Source of the DNA: Stictocephala bisonia | Taxonomy: Eukaryota > Arthropoda > Insecta > Hemiptera > Membracidae | DNA: 64,000 nucleotides | Reading direction: 5' to 3' | NCBI GenBank assembly: GCA_035578905.1 | Contig: JAQJVL010000280.1 | Coordinates: 372,001-436,000, forward strand | Shown: piece by piece, positions 48,799 to 59,830 of the stretch | Layout: each line of letters starts with the position of its first letter | Numbering within the stretch: the first letter of the stretch is position 1 | Made by a program: the position numbers and the translations under genes | The notes under the pieces: model-generated | Told to the model about the DNA's origin: nothing | The model's database searches: none | Seen by the model: only the letters and a program-made list of their open reading frames with translations

Positions 48799-49177
48799 AT
48801 AAAGCTAGTCTATATATGATAACGAATGTGTGTGTGTGAATTACTAAACCACTCATCGGATCGCCATGAAACTTTGGGAATTTGTAGAGTTCACTCTTAA
48901 GAGGGTTTCTGGCGTAGTTTCATTCACTTCCAACTCAAGGGCTCCCCACCTCTGTGGCCTTTATAATGTAATGGAGTTACTTTATTTATTTGACACCATT
49001 AGTTGTTAGATAAAAACAAATAAAATGAACACTTTTGAAATAGGTTAAATAATTATGCTTACGGTATTGAAATTTAACATTTAAAATAAACTAAAACATT
49101 ACTGTTTATGTTAATCCGTAGCAAGGTAAGGGTAAACAGATAGCACTGAATAAACAAAAGACAAACATTAAGAAAAT
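48799..49177. other. Non-coding spacer
   Basis: No gene or repeat recognised. Confidence 0.45.
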
Positions 49178-49181
49178 GTTC

Positions 49182-49296
49182 CTAGTACCATTGATTTTAC
49201 TATATAAATGCAGCACGGTCGCTCCCATATTCTGTGCCTCAATATTTAACATTGGATGGAACCATCTTCTATGTATAGTAAAATCAATGCTAGTAC
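49182..49296. repeat. 115-bp hairpin element
   Basis: CTAGTACCATTGATTTTACT (49182) pairs with AGTAAAATCAATGCTAGTAC (ending 49296). The loop of about 70 bases is unique. It could be a tiny MITE. Confidence 0.7.
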
Positions 49297-49338
49297 CTAA
49301 CAAAACATGGATAGTAAAATTTGCCTTTTAAGATTAAT

Positions 49339-49457
49339 TATGTTGGGTGTATCACATGTTGTAGAAACCACTGCGGCAGGCACAGCTCTGTTTTTATTAT
49401 GTTGGGTGTACCACATGTTGTAGAAACCACTGCGGCAGGCACAGCTCTGTTTTTATT
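49339..49457. repeat. 59-bp tandem duplication
   Basis: TATGTTGGGTGTATCACATG at 49339 recurs with one change at 49398; both copies run to CACAGCTCTGTTTTTAT. Confidence 0.92.
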
Positions 49458-49579
49458 TAACTACAATACAAATGAAATATTGACGTACTGATTGCGTTGA
49501 TGATTATACTACAAAAATGTCATCTTGACCATCAAGGCCAGCCACTTGTTATTTCTCTACAGGATCACTGCACTCGGTT

Positions 49580-49690
49580 GGGCATGAAATGAAATGAAAA
49601 ATGGCTTTATTGACAATAAAGTGTAAAAATGGCGAGGTTAGGACTAGTAAGACCTCTCTTACACCCACCAATAATAACAACAACAAAAAA
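49580..49690 (-). repeat. LINE 3' end fragment
   Basis: Read on the minus strand, this is GTAAGAGAGGTCTTACTAG...CCTCGCC...TTGTCAATAAAGCC, ending in a TTTCATTTCATTTCAT tail. This is the form of an insect non-LTR retrotransposon 3' UTR with a pentamer tail. No coding part is attached. Confidence 0.5.
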
Positions 49691-50670
49691 TCATGTCAAA
49701 ACATAATAAAACTAATAAACTAACTTTACTTAGCACATTCACTAGTAAAATAAAATGAATACATTTTTTAATTTATTAACAGAAACCTTTTAATAAGTAT
49801 ATAAAAATAAACAAAACTAGTCAGTTCTTCGGCATCCACTCTTGTAACAGAACATTTTATTTCTTTTCCACTTTCTTAGTCTCCTAATACAGCTGAAATC
49901 CGGTAAATTTAAAAAGCTAAAACTTGTGTTGCTTATTTTTTATTTGAGTCTGTTATCCGAGGAAGGAGGTCGATTTCAGTGGCTGTATCAGAACTAACTG
50001 ATGGTTTGACAACCTTTTCTAATATCCAAACACACAACCTGTTAATTAGGTTTAAATAGAAAGCCATTATTAGTAGTCTAAGTTTCACATCACTAAATTA
50101 GGAAAACTTGTTTTGATTTATTACCAATAATAATTTGTAATATATCAAATGATTGGTTAGATTAATAATTAAATGATATTAAACACTTAAAAATTGTAAT
50201 ATATTCAAGCGAAGCTTATTTATAATCAATTCATATTTTTTACCATCTAGAAAATGACATAAGCCTACCATAATTAATATTAATTGGGAATGAAATCAAA
50301 CATTAGGCCATATCCAAATTCAACTCTTTCACCCCCTTATGCAGGTAGATCATTATTATACTTGTTTATTTAGAAAATAGTTCACTCCACATACCTGCAT
50401 AGACCCTCTGAACTGCAAAGTATTGTCGCTCGGATAATGACTCTCCTATATTATCTTCTTCATCAAAGCAAAAGTTCATATAAGTGATGAAAATCATTCA
50501 ACATAAATTATCCATTGATTTATATCAATCAGAGAATAAATATTTTTACTCTATGTTTAGAAAATAAATACTTAGGCAAGTAAGAAAAATGGTTGGTTAA
50601 ATAATTTTAAGCAGCAACAATTCTTTAGATTTTTTGACATTTGTAGCTATTAGATTGCTTAATATATTTA
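49691..50670. other. Non-coding stretch, nothing recognised
   Basis: AT-rich, without supported exons. Confidence 0.45.
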
Positions 50671-50799
50671 TATATATATAAAAAGAATAACACTTAGCAA
50701 TCTTTTTTCAACTGATGATGGTCTTTCGAGACAGAAATCGATTTTGAACATTAAAAACACAAAAAAAGATTGCTAAGTGTTATTCTTTTTATATATATA
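50671..50799. repeat. Long hairpin with about 38-bp arms
   Basis: Left arm 50671-50708 contains AGAATAACACTTAGCAATCT and right arm 50761-50799 contains its exact complement AGATTGCTAAGTGTTATTCT; both are edged by TATATATA. The 52-base loop holds the hammerhead-like core described separately. Confidence 0.92.
50707..50747 (+). ncRNA. Candidate hammerhead ribozyme core (Penelope-like type)
   Basis: In order: TTCAA (50707-50711), CTGATGA (50712-50718), a hairpin GTCT-TTCG-AGAC (50721-50732), GAA (50734-50736), ATCGAT (50737/36-50742 region), T, then TTGAA (50743-50747). TTCAA/TTGAA form stem I and ATCGAT gives a 2-bp stem III, so the U before TTGAA would be the cleavage base. Very short stem III with a self-complementary loop is known from hammerheads of Penelope-like elements and retrozymes. 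The deviation is an extra base next to stem II (TG before GTCT). The surrounding inverted repeat would extend stem I. Activity is unproven. Confidence 0.42.
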
Positions 50800-50904
50800 A
50801 ATTCTTTAGAGCATTTTCAATTCAATATCGACCATTGGGGCAGTTTCAATTCCTGGGAGGCTTGGGTTGTCTTCTTAACCATTTGGAATTTGGTATCAGG
50901 AGGA

Positions 50905-51250
50905 CAATGAATACACATCCCTATAGATGAATACAGATCTCTATAAATGAATACAATGTCTATTACAGATCCCTATAGATGAATACATATATCTATAGAT
51001 GAATACAGATCTCTATAAATGAATACAATGTCTATAGATGCATACATATATATATAGATGAATACAGATCTCTATAAATGAATACAAATGTCTATAGATG
51101 AATACAAATCTCTATAGATGAATACATATATCTATAGATGAATACAGATATCTATATGTGAATACATATACCTATAGATGAATACAGATCTCTATAGATG
51201 AATACATATATCTATAGATGAATACAGATCTCTAAATTTTAATACAAATT
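50905..51250. repeat. 20-bp tandem array, about 17 copies
   Basis: The unit ATCTCTATAGATGAATACAG, with variants ATATCTATAGATGAATACAT and AATGTCTATAGATG, repeats with small indels. GATGAATACA is the most constant part. Confidence 0.92.
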
Positions 51251-51916
51251 TCAATAGATCATCTACACATCTATAGATCTATATAGATCCATAGTAATGG
51301 GTTAAATCACACAACCTTGTATCATCATTTCAAATTAACTGAGAAATAAGCTAAATTTTTTAGCACAGTCTACAGCTTTTATTAGTGATGCATCAACTAC
51401 ATTTTGAATATTGTAGATCAACTGTTAAACAAATTTTATTTCAAAATAGTTGTGTCATTTCAACAACTGTACGAAAATCAATACACCTCTCATCAACTTT
51501 TTGACATTTAGATAGAGAAATGTTCTAAATTGCTTAAACATCTATTTAAATACTACTCTACCAGAATATCTCACAGAACCACAAAACCTTAAAACCCAGA
51601 AACATAGAATAACTTATTTATGGAAGAAAGTTTTTTTTTTTGTTTTATTAGGCAAAAAGTATTGTTTTGGAAGATTCTAACTAACAAAGTACCAGTTCTT
51701 CAGGTTTTAAACGCCAATTTTAACTTAATTTGAAAAATAATGGAAAAAAAATGATTTATCTATTGTTAAAAAGCTTAAATATTTTGTTTAAAATCAGGGT
51801 AATTAATTGTTCCATCACCAAGAAAAAAGTATATTACTCATAATAATAGATATTAGCTTTAAGCTGCCATTATTTATATTAGCTTATGGTTCTTATGATT
51901 AATTACACTTTTTTAG
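51251..51916. other. Probable intron upstream of the secreted-protein exon
   Basis: AT-rich; ends in TTACACTTTTTTAG, a good splice acceptor. No first exon with a signal-peptide start was found. Confidence 0.45.
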
Positions 51917-52925
51917 GGGTCTCCAGCAGATATTTGGGCTTTTCCTGATTGGATCATGCATGGGGCAATTCCTAGACCAGAGAAGAGTCCGACGAGGCGC
52001 TGAGCAAGATTTCTGGGGACCAAGTGTCAACTATTATTCGGGGAGCAGTTCACCTCCTGAGGGTATCCCCTTTATGGAGATCCCTGTCAATGACGTACAT
52101 TCAGAGGACGTGGGACTAGACAAGATACAGGTAGTCAGCTCTGCCCTACGCATTCTCCCGAGAAGTAAAGTCCATTCTGAAAGACGACTATCCAACAGCC
52201 GCCGCCGCAAGAGAGAGACAGTGGAGTCATGGAGGAGACCGAGGCAACATCAGTTTGTGACCAATGCGCTAGACAGACTCCCCCCACCACCCATTGTCAG
52301 AGTTTACCCCCCGGTGGACAGGTCAGAGAGGCTGTATGATAGAGGATTCCGCAAGAGCCAGAGGAGGATTATTTACTATGCCAACCTCCCCGAGATAGTG
52401 CGACCACCTTCCCAGTGGTATAATACCAGAGATTATTCTGTATATGACTCCAGGCAGAACTATCCTTCCACTTCTTCTTCTAGCTATTCGCCTGCCACAG
52501 TATATCCTCCACTGAATGACAACGACATTACCCGAGTGCAATCGAACATCATTGATGTCTCCAACTCCCGGTATAACTCCTACCGCTCCAGCTCAAGTCC
52601 TCCCAAGTTCACTATTATAGATGTCGAACCACCCTACAACTACCGAGGCTACAATCGCCATTCTGCAGTTCCAGCCCACTATGATCCCTATCCTCCCCCC
52701 AATAGGTTCTACGACACTCGTACTCCACCCTACCGTGATTACTCTGCCTACCCCACACAAAACTTTAGGCCAGACTCCTCTTTAGAACCGGTCAAATTAC
52801 AGCTCCCCACCACCGACCGTCCGTCGTCTACCACCAACACGACTGAGTACTCTGTCAACACTACCAGATTCCTTCCAGATAACATTCCTGTTTCTCTGCA
52901 GGCACTATCTAAATTTGTCACATAA
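51917..52925 (+). CDS. Last exon of a secreted Pro/Tyr/Ser-rich protein
   Basis: The reading frame is open from the acceptor TTTTTTAG (AG 51915-51916) to TAA 52923-52925. Before the first ATG (51960) it already encodes GLQQIFGLFLIGSC, a hydrophobic segment that looks like a signal-peptide core. The true start is therefore probably in an upstream exon, joined in phase 1. From the internal Met the protein has 321 residues: RRVRR at 8-12, a furin-like RRRKRE at 81-86, RRIIYYANLPEIVRPP at about 135-150, then a Tyr/Pro/Ser-rich disordered region and a Thr-rich tail with NTT glycosylation sites. Coding GC is higher than the flanks. It is probably an extracellular or cuticle-associated protein or a processed precursor; I do not recognise the family. 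Confidence 0.75.
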
Positions 52926-53315
52926 CGATTTAATTATCAACAGGTTATACGAGTTATCACGTTCCTCACGTAAAAGTCACTTTATGTATGAAGGTGTTGA
53001 AAATAGAATGACTCGAAAAACTGTGATTGACAACAACGAATTTGATTTCTAATTATGTTAGATTTATTTATTTATTTCATATATCACATAACGCCTTATG
53101 AGTACTTCTGCTCGTAGGCAGGTGAATGAATTGTCAAGTGCTTAGTACAACAATCTAACCAAGTTGAAAACAATGAAGTAAACTCAAAAAAATTATGCAC
53201 AAAACAAGTGAAGTATCCATGAATACAAAACTTAAAATAAACCATTAAATTATTTAGACATTTTACTAAAGTAACAATGTAATGAACTTGTTGACACTGC
53301 AAAAACAATAAGCAA
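52926..53315. other. 3' UTR of the secreted-protein gene running into a LINE end
   Basis: No AATAAA is obvious; ATTTATTTATTTATTTC occurs near 53060. The minus-strand LINE 3' UTR probably starts around 53100. Confidence 0.4.
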
Positions 53316-55232
53316 TTATAAATTAAATAAATTTGCCCTATACTTTTTAAAAGAGGTTTCATTTTTTAATAAAAAGAGGTAATTATTGTACAAATGAAGG
53401 CCCATGTAAAAAGTACTTTTTTCATATGATGTAGTATTATGTAAATGATATTGTAATATTAAGCTGCTAGGTCTAAAAGTATAGTGGCTGCTAGACTTGT
53501 TTTCCTCAAATATATCTAAATGTTTCTTTACAAATAACAAAATATGAAATATATACATAGAGTTAACTGGAAAAATTTGAAGCTTCTTAAATAATTTCTA
53601 CAAGCAGTACTTGGACTAAACTTTGAAATTACCCTTATAATTCTTTTTTGAATGAAGAATATTTTTTTACTATTTACAGCATAACCCAAAATGCAATGCC
53701 ATAAGCAATTTGAATGTGAGTAAGCAAAATAAACAATTTTTTGTGTTTTTTCATCTAAGTTTTTGGACAAAGTAAGTAATATAAAAAGCTTTATTGAGTT
53801 TAGATTCAAGCTTTTAATATGGTCATACCATATAAGAGATTGGTAAATTTTTACACCTAACAGATTGCAAGACGGAACTTGTGGGATTATGCCATTGAGT
53901 AGATTAAAGCTAATTTTTAGACAGTTAATATTATTTGAATGAAAATTGAAGGAAGAAGTCTTTGTTTGGTTTAACTTTAAATTATTGGCCTTGAACCATT
54001 TACACAATATTCCATAGTCTTCCAGTAATTGATTTTTTAGCACTTGTGGATCATTATTTTTTAAGAACTGCAGTAGTATCATCTGCATACATGATCAAAT
54101 TTGAATTTAAATTTTGTAACATAAGGTCATCTACATAAATAAGAAATAGTAAAGGGTCAAGTATAGATCCCTGTGGTACACCTTCAGTTACAGGTTTAAA
54201 TTTTGAATAAATATTTGAATTATTTAATAATACCTTTTGTTTTCTGTTGCATAAATATGATACCAGTAAATTTAATACACTTCCCCTTAGTTGTGTAGTA
54301 ATACATATTCTAATTTGTGTAGTAAAGCTCATAATTAACGCAGTCAAACACCTTTGACAGATCACAGAAGAGGCCAACAACATACTGGGACCTGTCAATA
54401 GCATCCACCATCTCATTAGTAACAGAAAAGATAGCATCCGTTGTGTTTGACTCCTTTTTAAATCTAAACTGATTTTTATTAGGAATGTTATTTTCTGATA
54501 AATGTAAAACAAGTCTATAAAAAATAGTTCTCTCTATTTTTTTTTTTTTTTTTATATATCACTGGCAACAAAGATATTGGTTGAACATTTCCAATCAACT
54601 CCTTATAACCTTTTTTATGAATTGGACGCACTAAATTATATTTAAGAAGATCTGGAAATACTCCTTTAATAAGGACTGAATTGATAATGTAAGAGAGAGA
54701 TGAACTTATGTTCTCTTTACAGGATTTTATGATAAAACAAGGAATGCCATCCCAACCAGTAGATTTAGAAGTTTTCATATTTTTATAACGAATACAATTT
54801 ATTTTGAGTTAACCAATTTAAATTTGTTTATTTCTTTGATGTGACCTCTTTTGGCATTATTCAGAAATTCTGTAGCTTTGTCTAGATTTGGCTCTAACTT
54901 TGTTTGCTTGCTGGTATAGTATTTAAGAAAAAATCATTAAAAGCCTCTGCAATTTTTGTTGGGTGTTTTAATACATGTTTTGATATTTTAATTGAGTCAA
55001 TTTCAAAATCTTGTTTTCTAACATTATTTTCCTTCTTTACCACAGACCAAGCATCTTTTGTTTTATTAACAGAATTTTGTATTTGTTCATCATAAAATTT
55101 CATTTTGGCAGTTTGTACAACTCTCTTAAAGATACACTTATACTTTTTAAAGTTTATGTCATTGGATGGTTTACTTAATCTATGAAATTTTCTTTTCCTT
55201 CTACTTGATATCATAATGCCTGGAGTTATCAC
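53316..55232 (-). pseudogene. LINE (Jockey/CR1-like) reverse transcriptase remnant
   Basis: Minus-strand frames give the order of a non-LTR retrotransposon ORF2. First comes the linker after the endonuclease (ITPGIMISSRRKRKFH, 55232 down). Then RT begins (KSTGWDGIPCFIIKSC, about 54770; LVRPIHKKG; PISLLP), followed by GVPQGSILDPLLFLIY and YADD (54054-54200). The thumb follows (CKWFKANNLKLNQTKT), and a C-terminal block at 53316-53558 contains FYMGLHLYNN. The RT catalytic YADD is kept, but frameshifts split it into five pieces. A run of about 16 T at 54538-54553 breaks the frame inside the fingers. The endonuclease is missing, so the copy is 5'-truncated. Confidence 0.85.
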
Positions 55233-55320
55233 TTTTTGTTCTACTTGATATCATAATGCCTGGAGTTATCACTTTTCCTCCTACTTGATATCATAATGCC
55301 TGGAGTTATCACTTTTTGTT
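55201..55320. repeat. 40-bp unit repeated three times at the LINE 5' edge
   Basis: CTACTTGATATCATAATGCC then TGGAGTTATCACTTTT starts at 55201, 55241 and 55281. The unit encodes the ITPGIMISS segment of the LINE on the minus strand. As 40 is not a multiple of three, the repeats break the frame. Confidence 0.93.
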
Positions 55321-56479
55321 CCCTGTTTTTAGTCTCTACAGTTTGTCTACACAGAGTGGAAATACTAGCTCAAAGTTATACATAAAAGTGGAAAGAAAAT
55401 TTTTTTACAATATATTTGGATCGTTATTTATGTTATAGACAGAATTAGATTCACTTGTAAAAGGAATAGTGTTCTGGACAGATGAATGACTCTGATTAGG
55501 GCCGCTCTTTGTGCAAATATTATAATTTCTTTTACATCTGTAGATATGTTTTACACTACAGTAACTTGCATTAGAATACAAACAGGATGGGAGTGTTGTC
55601 CCATTTACAAATATACCCAATATAACACAACATATCAATTCCAAATAATAGATTATTTTTCTAAAAAAAGTTCTTGTAATTTTTGAATATCTATTTTTTC
55701 AAATGTCATTAACTGCCAATGTAATAATTTGTCTTCAAATTCTAAAAGTGTATTAAGAAAGAAAGAACTTGTTTAGATTAATTAATTTTTATAATTATGT
55801 AGTTATGGTTTGTAGGATTACTGAGAGACTGCTATAATAAAACATTTTACAGTATTGTTTTTGTTATTCTGAAATCCCTGCATTACAATTCTAACATAAG
55901 TAAACCCCTTCATCTAATATGGCTTTTTATGTTCGGTATGGTCTTCTTAGTTAAGGTCATAAGGTGTTGGGAAGCACCTCCGGAGTACGGATGAAAGCAT
56001 TTAATAAATTGCCGATATTAATACTGTTGATAAACAAATATGTAAAAAGTATCACTGTACAAAACAATCAAATAAAAATGGCAGAGCTTATTCATTCATT
56101 GTTAAAAAAACATGCTTGCCTTGGAAAAATAACATAGATACTAAATTAATTGTACTATAGGTTATTAAAAAAATTTATCAGTCACTTCCCAAGTAAAGAA
56201 CTTTTGTTGAATTAATACAACATTATAAATTAATGTTATTTACAGTAACACAATCATGGAGTGTGATTTCATGTTGAATTCTTAGCACTTCCCAACTGCA
56301 GTTAAACACCTAAATTTAGCCTATTAAATGATTTGATCTAAATATTGTTTACTGAAATCTTGATCTAACATTCTTCCCTTTGTGACATTGAAAAAATGAC
56401 TAACGATATATTTTATTTTTTATGTATAAATGTATAAATTAATTCTTAAGACACGCCAAATTACAATCACAGATAAGAA
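55321..56479. other. Non-coding stretch between two LINE remnants
   Basis: Minus-strand ORF 55405-55644 has no recognised motif. No other gene is seen. Confidence 0.4.
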
Positions 56480-57003
56480 AATTTTATTTTTTGAGGAATT
56501 TTTGTAATGTCCAGTTGTTAAGAACGCTATATTTTGCATTAATAAATTCAAGATTACAATACGCCTTGCCATGTTGGGGAGGAATGTACAAAACATTAAT
56601 TGACAAGCTGATAACCACTCAAAATTACTTTTTACGTATAGTGTTTAAAAAATCTAAACGAACACATTCCTTTCAATTATACTAAAAGTTAAAAATTCTA
56701 CCCATCCAGCACCTTTTCATTTTTAAAGTTTTGAGATTGTTTTTTATTAGAAGCGGAAATAGAGAAAACATTATGCCCAATCACCCACATAGTACAAGAA
56801 GTTTCGTAAATAATTGTTTTAAATTGCCTAAAGTCAACAAAACTATTTTCCGTCATTCCTTTTTATATTTGGGACCCAAATATTTTAATAAAATACCACT
56901 TCAAATCAAGAATATTAATAATCTCAAACATTTTTGTAAGCAAACAATCACTTGGCTTTCTTCTCAGCAGTATGTAGAATATTTCAATAATGTCTTAGTT
57001 TAA
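56480..57003 (+). pseudogene. C-terminal LINE ORF2 remnant, plus strand
   Basis: The frames read LLRTLYFALINSRLQYALPC then WGG, followed by LITTQNYFLRIVFKKS, THSFQLY and, after a frame break near 56685, FRHSFLYLGPKYFNKIPLQI and LKHFCKQTITWL. This is the conserved end of Jockey/Daphne-like ORF2 proteins (YGI..WG...QN..+R.I...TH, then Y.GP+.FN.LP). The natural stop is TAA 57001-57003. The RT catalytic part is absent. Its 3' UTR appears to continue on the far side of the DNA transposon, at 59584-59830. Confidence 0.8.
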
Positions 57004-57053
57004 ATACAATTATCTTCTTTACAGTTACTTACTACTCCATATTTTATATAATT

Positions 57054-59583
57054 GAGGAGCTGGGTGGAAGAAGGGCACTTTTGAAAATCAGTAGTTTTGA
57101 GAAAAATGGTTCTGAAAGTTTGACATTGGTTGAAAACATAATTCTAATTGTAAAATCTAATTAAGTAATTGCAAGAAACATTAATTTACTTATCTATAAT
57201 CATTTTATTGGAGCTGTTCCTTCTTTTTGTATATAGTTATTTTAATAATCATTAAAGTAATAGGAAGTAAAAGTGCCCTTTTTTCATACAATGAGGTTAA
57301 AATAATGAAAAACTTTTAAAATTTAAACAAAACATTTTTATTGGAGGTAAAAAACTGTCAAACATCAACCCATTGATAATTATTTTGATTGAAAAATATA
57401 ATAAATACTGCTAAACGAAATATTTAAATCACTCAAAACTATTTGCGCTGAATCTTTTCAACTCTACAAAATAAAAAAAAACCTAAAATACATTTCTTTC
57501 AAACCAGTCTTTTCCAGATTTATCTAAAAATGGCATTAATGCTTTAATGTCTTTCATTTTCATGGAGTTTATTGCCACATCATTACATGTTCCATCCATT
57601 TCAGTTGAAAAAAAGGGTAGAGGATTTTTTAATAACACGAAATGGGATTGAAATTCCCTCAAGATAGGCAAGATGAGCAGTCACAACACCTTTTGTGTAT
57701 GTTATTACACTGTACTGTTGAATCTTCCAAGTTGCTTTCTTTGTTTTAGGTTTCTTGAACATGAAGGGTTCTAAAATTTTTGTCCAGTTTTTCAAAATGT
57801 CCTTTGCATGAATAACTTCAAATGCACTGGGTTTATCGCGACACTCTTAAAGTATTTTAACATATTCATCAGCTGTTTATATTATTTCTTTTTTCTTCAT
57901 TTTTTGTGAGTACACCCCAAAGTTTCTGTCGCATACACAGTACGAATGTCCTCTTACTGGGTATATGTGTTCTATTGTAACTCCTAACATCTTTGACAAC
58001 CAATCCAAAAATCTTGTAACTTTAACTCTTTTATTTTGGGCTGCAGTGGCATCCGAGAAAAGAAAGATTTTTTTTGTATACTGATTAATCTTTTTACTTA
58101 TATAATCATACACCAACGAGCAAACACTGTCACAGTTTTTCTCTCCTTCGTTTTCCAAATACCAATAAAAAGCACTTGAGTTGTCATTATGGGTATGAAT
58201 ATTAAATATGTAAAACCAAAGAAGTCTCTTATAAAACTGAGCATTAACTACAAGTTTTGGAAGAGGTCTGTTCTAGGCAAAATCGAATTCAAATACCAAT
58301 AAGGATTTATCATTTTTACATTGAGTGATGTAGTTTGCTTTTATCTCCTTATACTTTTCAAATTTTTTCAAATGAAGATCATATTTTGTCTTACATGGAT
58401 CATCTAGATTTTCTAGAAGTAAAGTTTTGCATTTCGAACAAAAGTCACATACATCACTCCTTGGTTGCCTAAAAGCATACTGTGAATTAGTCCTAAAATA
58501 CCTGTGGTATGTTTCATACTTCATTTGCAAGTCCTCTTTAGTTTTTTCTTTAAAGTATCCCTTAAAAAGCTCGTAAAGTTGTTTTACATTAAGATCAGGA
58601 TTAACGTAATACATTTTTTTTGTTTTATTTAAGGAATAGTGGCTTTGAGATGATGGGATGGAGGCCCAGTGTTCTTCAACCATTTTCCAAACCATGCCCT
58701 TAATTTTATGCAGTCTATTGCTGAGTTTCCCTCTCATGTCTTTTACAGTGATTTGTCCGGCATTCAATTTTTGCTGTATAATACGCACTCGCTTAGCAGA
58801 AATTTGCAATAAACTTATGAAAAAGTTCTTACACACATTATAAGAAGTACACCCTACACTTATTTTATATTTCCAGCTAGAGATCCGTTCCTTACAAACA
58901 CTATTCTCTATTCTTCTCTTAGGTGTTGAAGGTATTAAAGAATTAACCACAACTTGATCTTGAGAATCTTTATCACCAATGTCCCAGAATGATTGAAAAA
59001 ACTTACTCTGCTCCTGCATTGGGACATTTTGAAAACAGTTTTTCTGACAACACTTTGATATGGATTTAAACTTCTTTGCTTCTATTACGATTCCCTTTGT
59101 ATTTTGATAGGGCTCACCTTTGTCTTTTCTCATCTTAGAGGCATTTCTCTTCCATGAAAACTCATTTTTTAATTTACGATAACCTTTGTTTGTTACCTTT
59201 AAAGACGGATCACACACTTCAGTAACACTTAAATCACTCGCACAACTAAAATCACTATCACTTATACTGCTATTACTCATTTTATTAGTTATATATACCT
59301 TTTAAATGCAAAATAAACACAATTAATAATGAATTAATTGAATATCCGTTAAGTTTTAAGTGACACCGCACAGCACAGACACGTGCTTTACAGACGTGAA
59401 ACATGCGATGACTGGAAAAAGGGCACTTTCGTCGCGCCACAAAAAGGTAAACAGACCAGCTGATCTTGATAATATTGAAATGTTTCATGCAGTATCCGAT
59501 AGATGGCATTCCAAGCTATCAAATGAAGCTATGTCCCGAAAAAGGGCACTTTGTCCAAAGTGCCCTTCTTTCACCCAGCTCCT
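57054..59583 (-). mobile_element. 2.5-kb DNA transposon with GAGGAGCTGGGTG ends
   Basis: The left end GAGGAGCTGGGTGGAAGAAG then GGCAC and the inverted right end GAGGAGCTGGGTGAAAGAAG then GGCAC differ by one base. AATT lies on both sides and may be a 4-bp target duplication, although as a palindrome it could also be part of the TIR. AAAGGGCACTTT-like motifs occur at about 57077, 57266, 59416, 59538 and 59553, all in the non-coding flanks. The element carries one broken transposase-like gene on the minus strand. It is inserted in the 3' UTR of the plus-strand LINE. Confidence 0.85.
57483..59280 (-). pseudogene. Broken DUF7869-like transposase
   Basis: From ATG 59280 a frame runs 335 codons to TAG at 58275-58273. 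The same frame continues through NRPLPKLVVNAQFYKRLLWF, FSDATAAQNKRVKVTRFLDW and YPVRGHSYCVCDRNFGVYSQ (to 57877), then past TAA stops at 57879-57877 and near 57847, to about 57601. A +1 shift near 57610-57630 moves it to the last ORF, which ends at 57483. The order FDxxQN..LP, D...AQNK, H..xRGHS....D..F is that of DUF7869 transposase-like proteins. Cys pairs (CDFCSKC) suggest a zinc-binding region upstream. The first stop fits a C-to-T change in a Gln codon. With three stops and a frameshift, this copy is inactive. The family is inferred from motif order. Confidence 0.75.
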
Positions 59584-59830
59584 CAATTGCAGTTATATTT
59601 ATTTTTATTTGTCTTATTTAAAATCCTCAGATGTTACAGTTGGCTAAATATTAAGTATATTTTTCTTATAATGCTAGACTCCAATTTACTTGTTAATTTA
59701 ATTATAATTTTCTATTGTACAACTGGCCATGCTACTGGTTAAAGTGGCCAGTATATTTCTCACATTTTTCATGCATGTATTGTGCAATTATCTATGGGAA
59801 ATAAATTCATTTATTCATTCTTTAAAAATC
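59584..59830 (+). repeat. Displaced LINE 3' UTR and tail
   Basis: This piece ends CTATGGGAAATAAATTCATT then TATTCATTC, the polyadenylation-like hexamer and short-repeat tail typical of LINE 3' ends. It is the best continuation of the LINE ORF end at 57003, now separated from it by the 2.5-kb transposon. Confidence 0.55.

Noticed and set aside
52323..52541. Minus-strand ORF within the secreted-protein exon
   Set aside because: Shadow of the longer, leader-bearing plus-strand frame.
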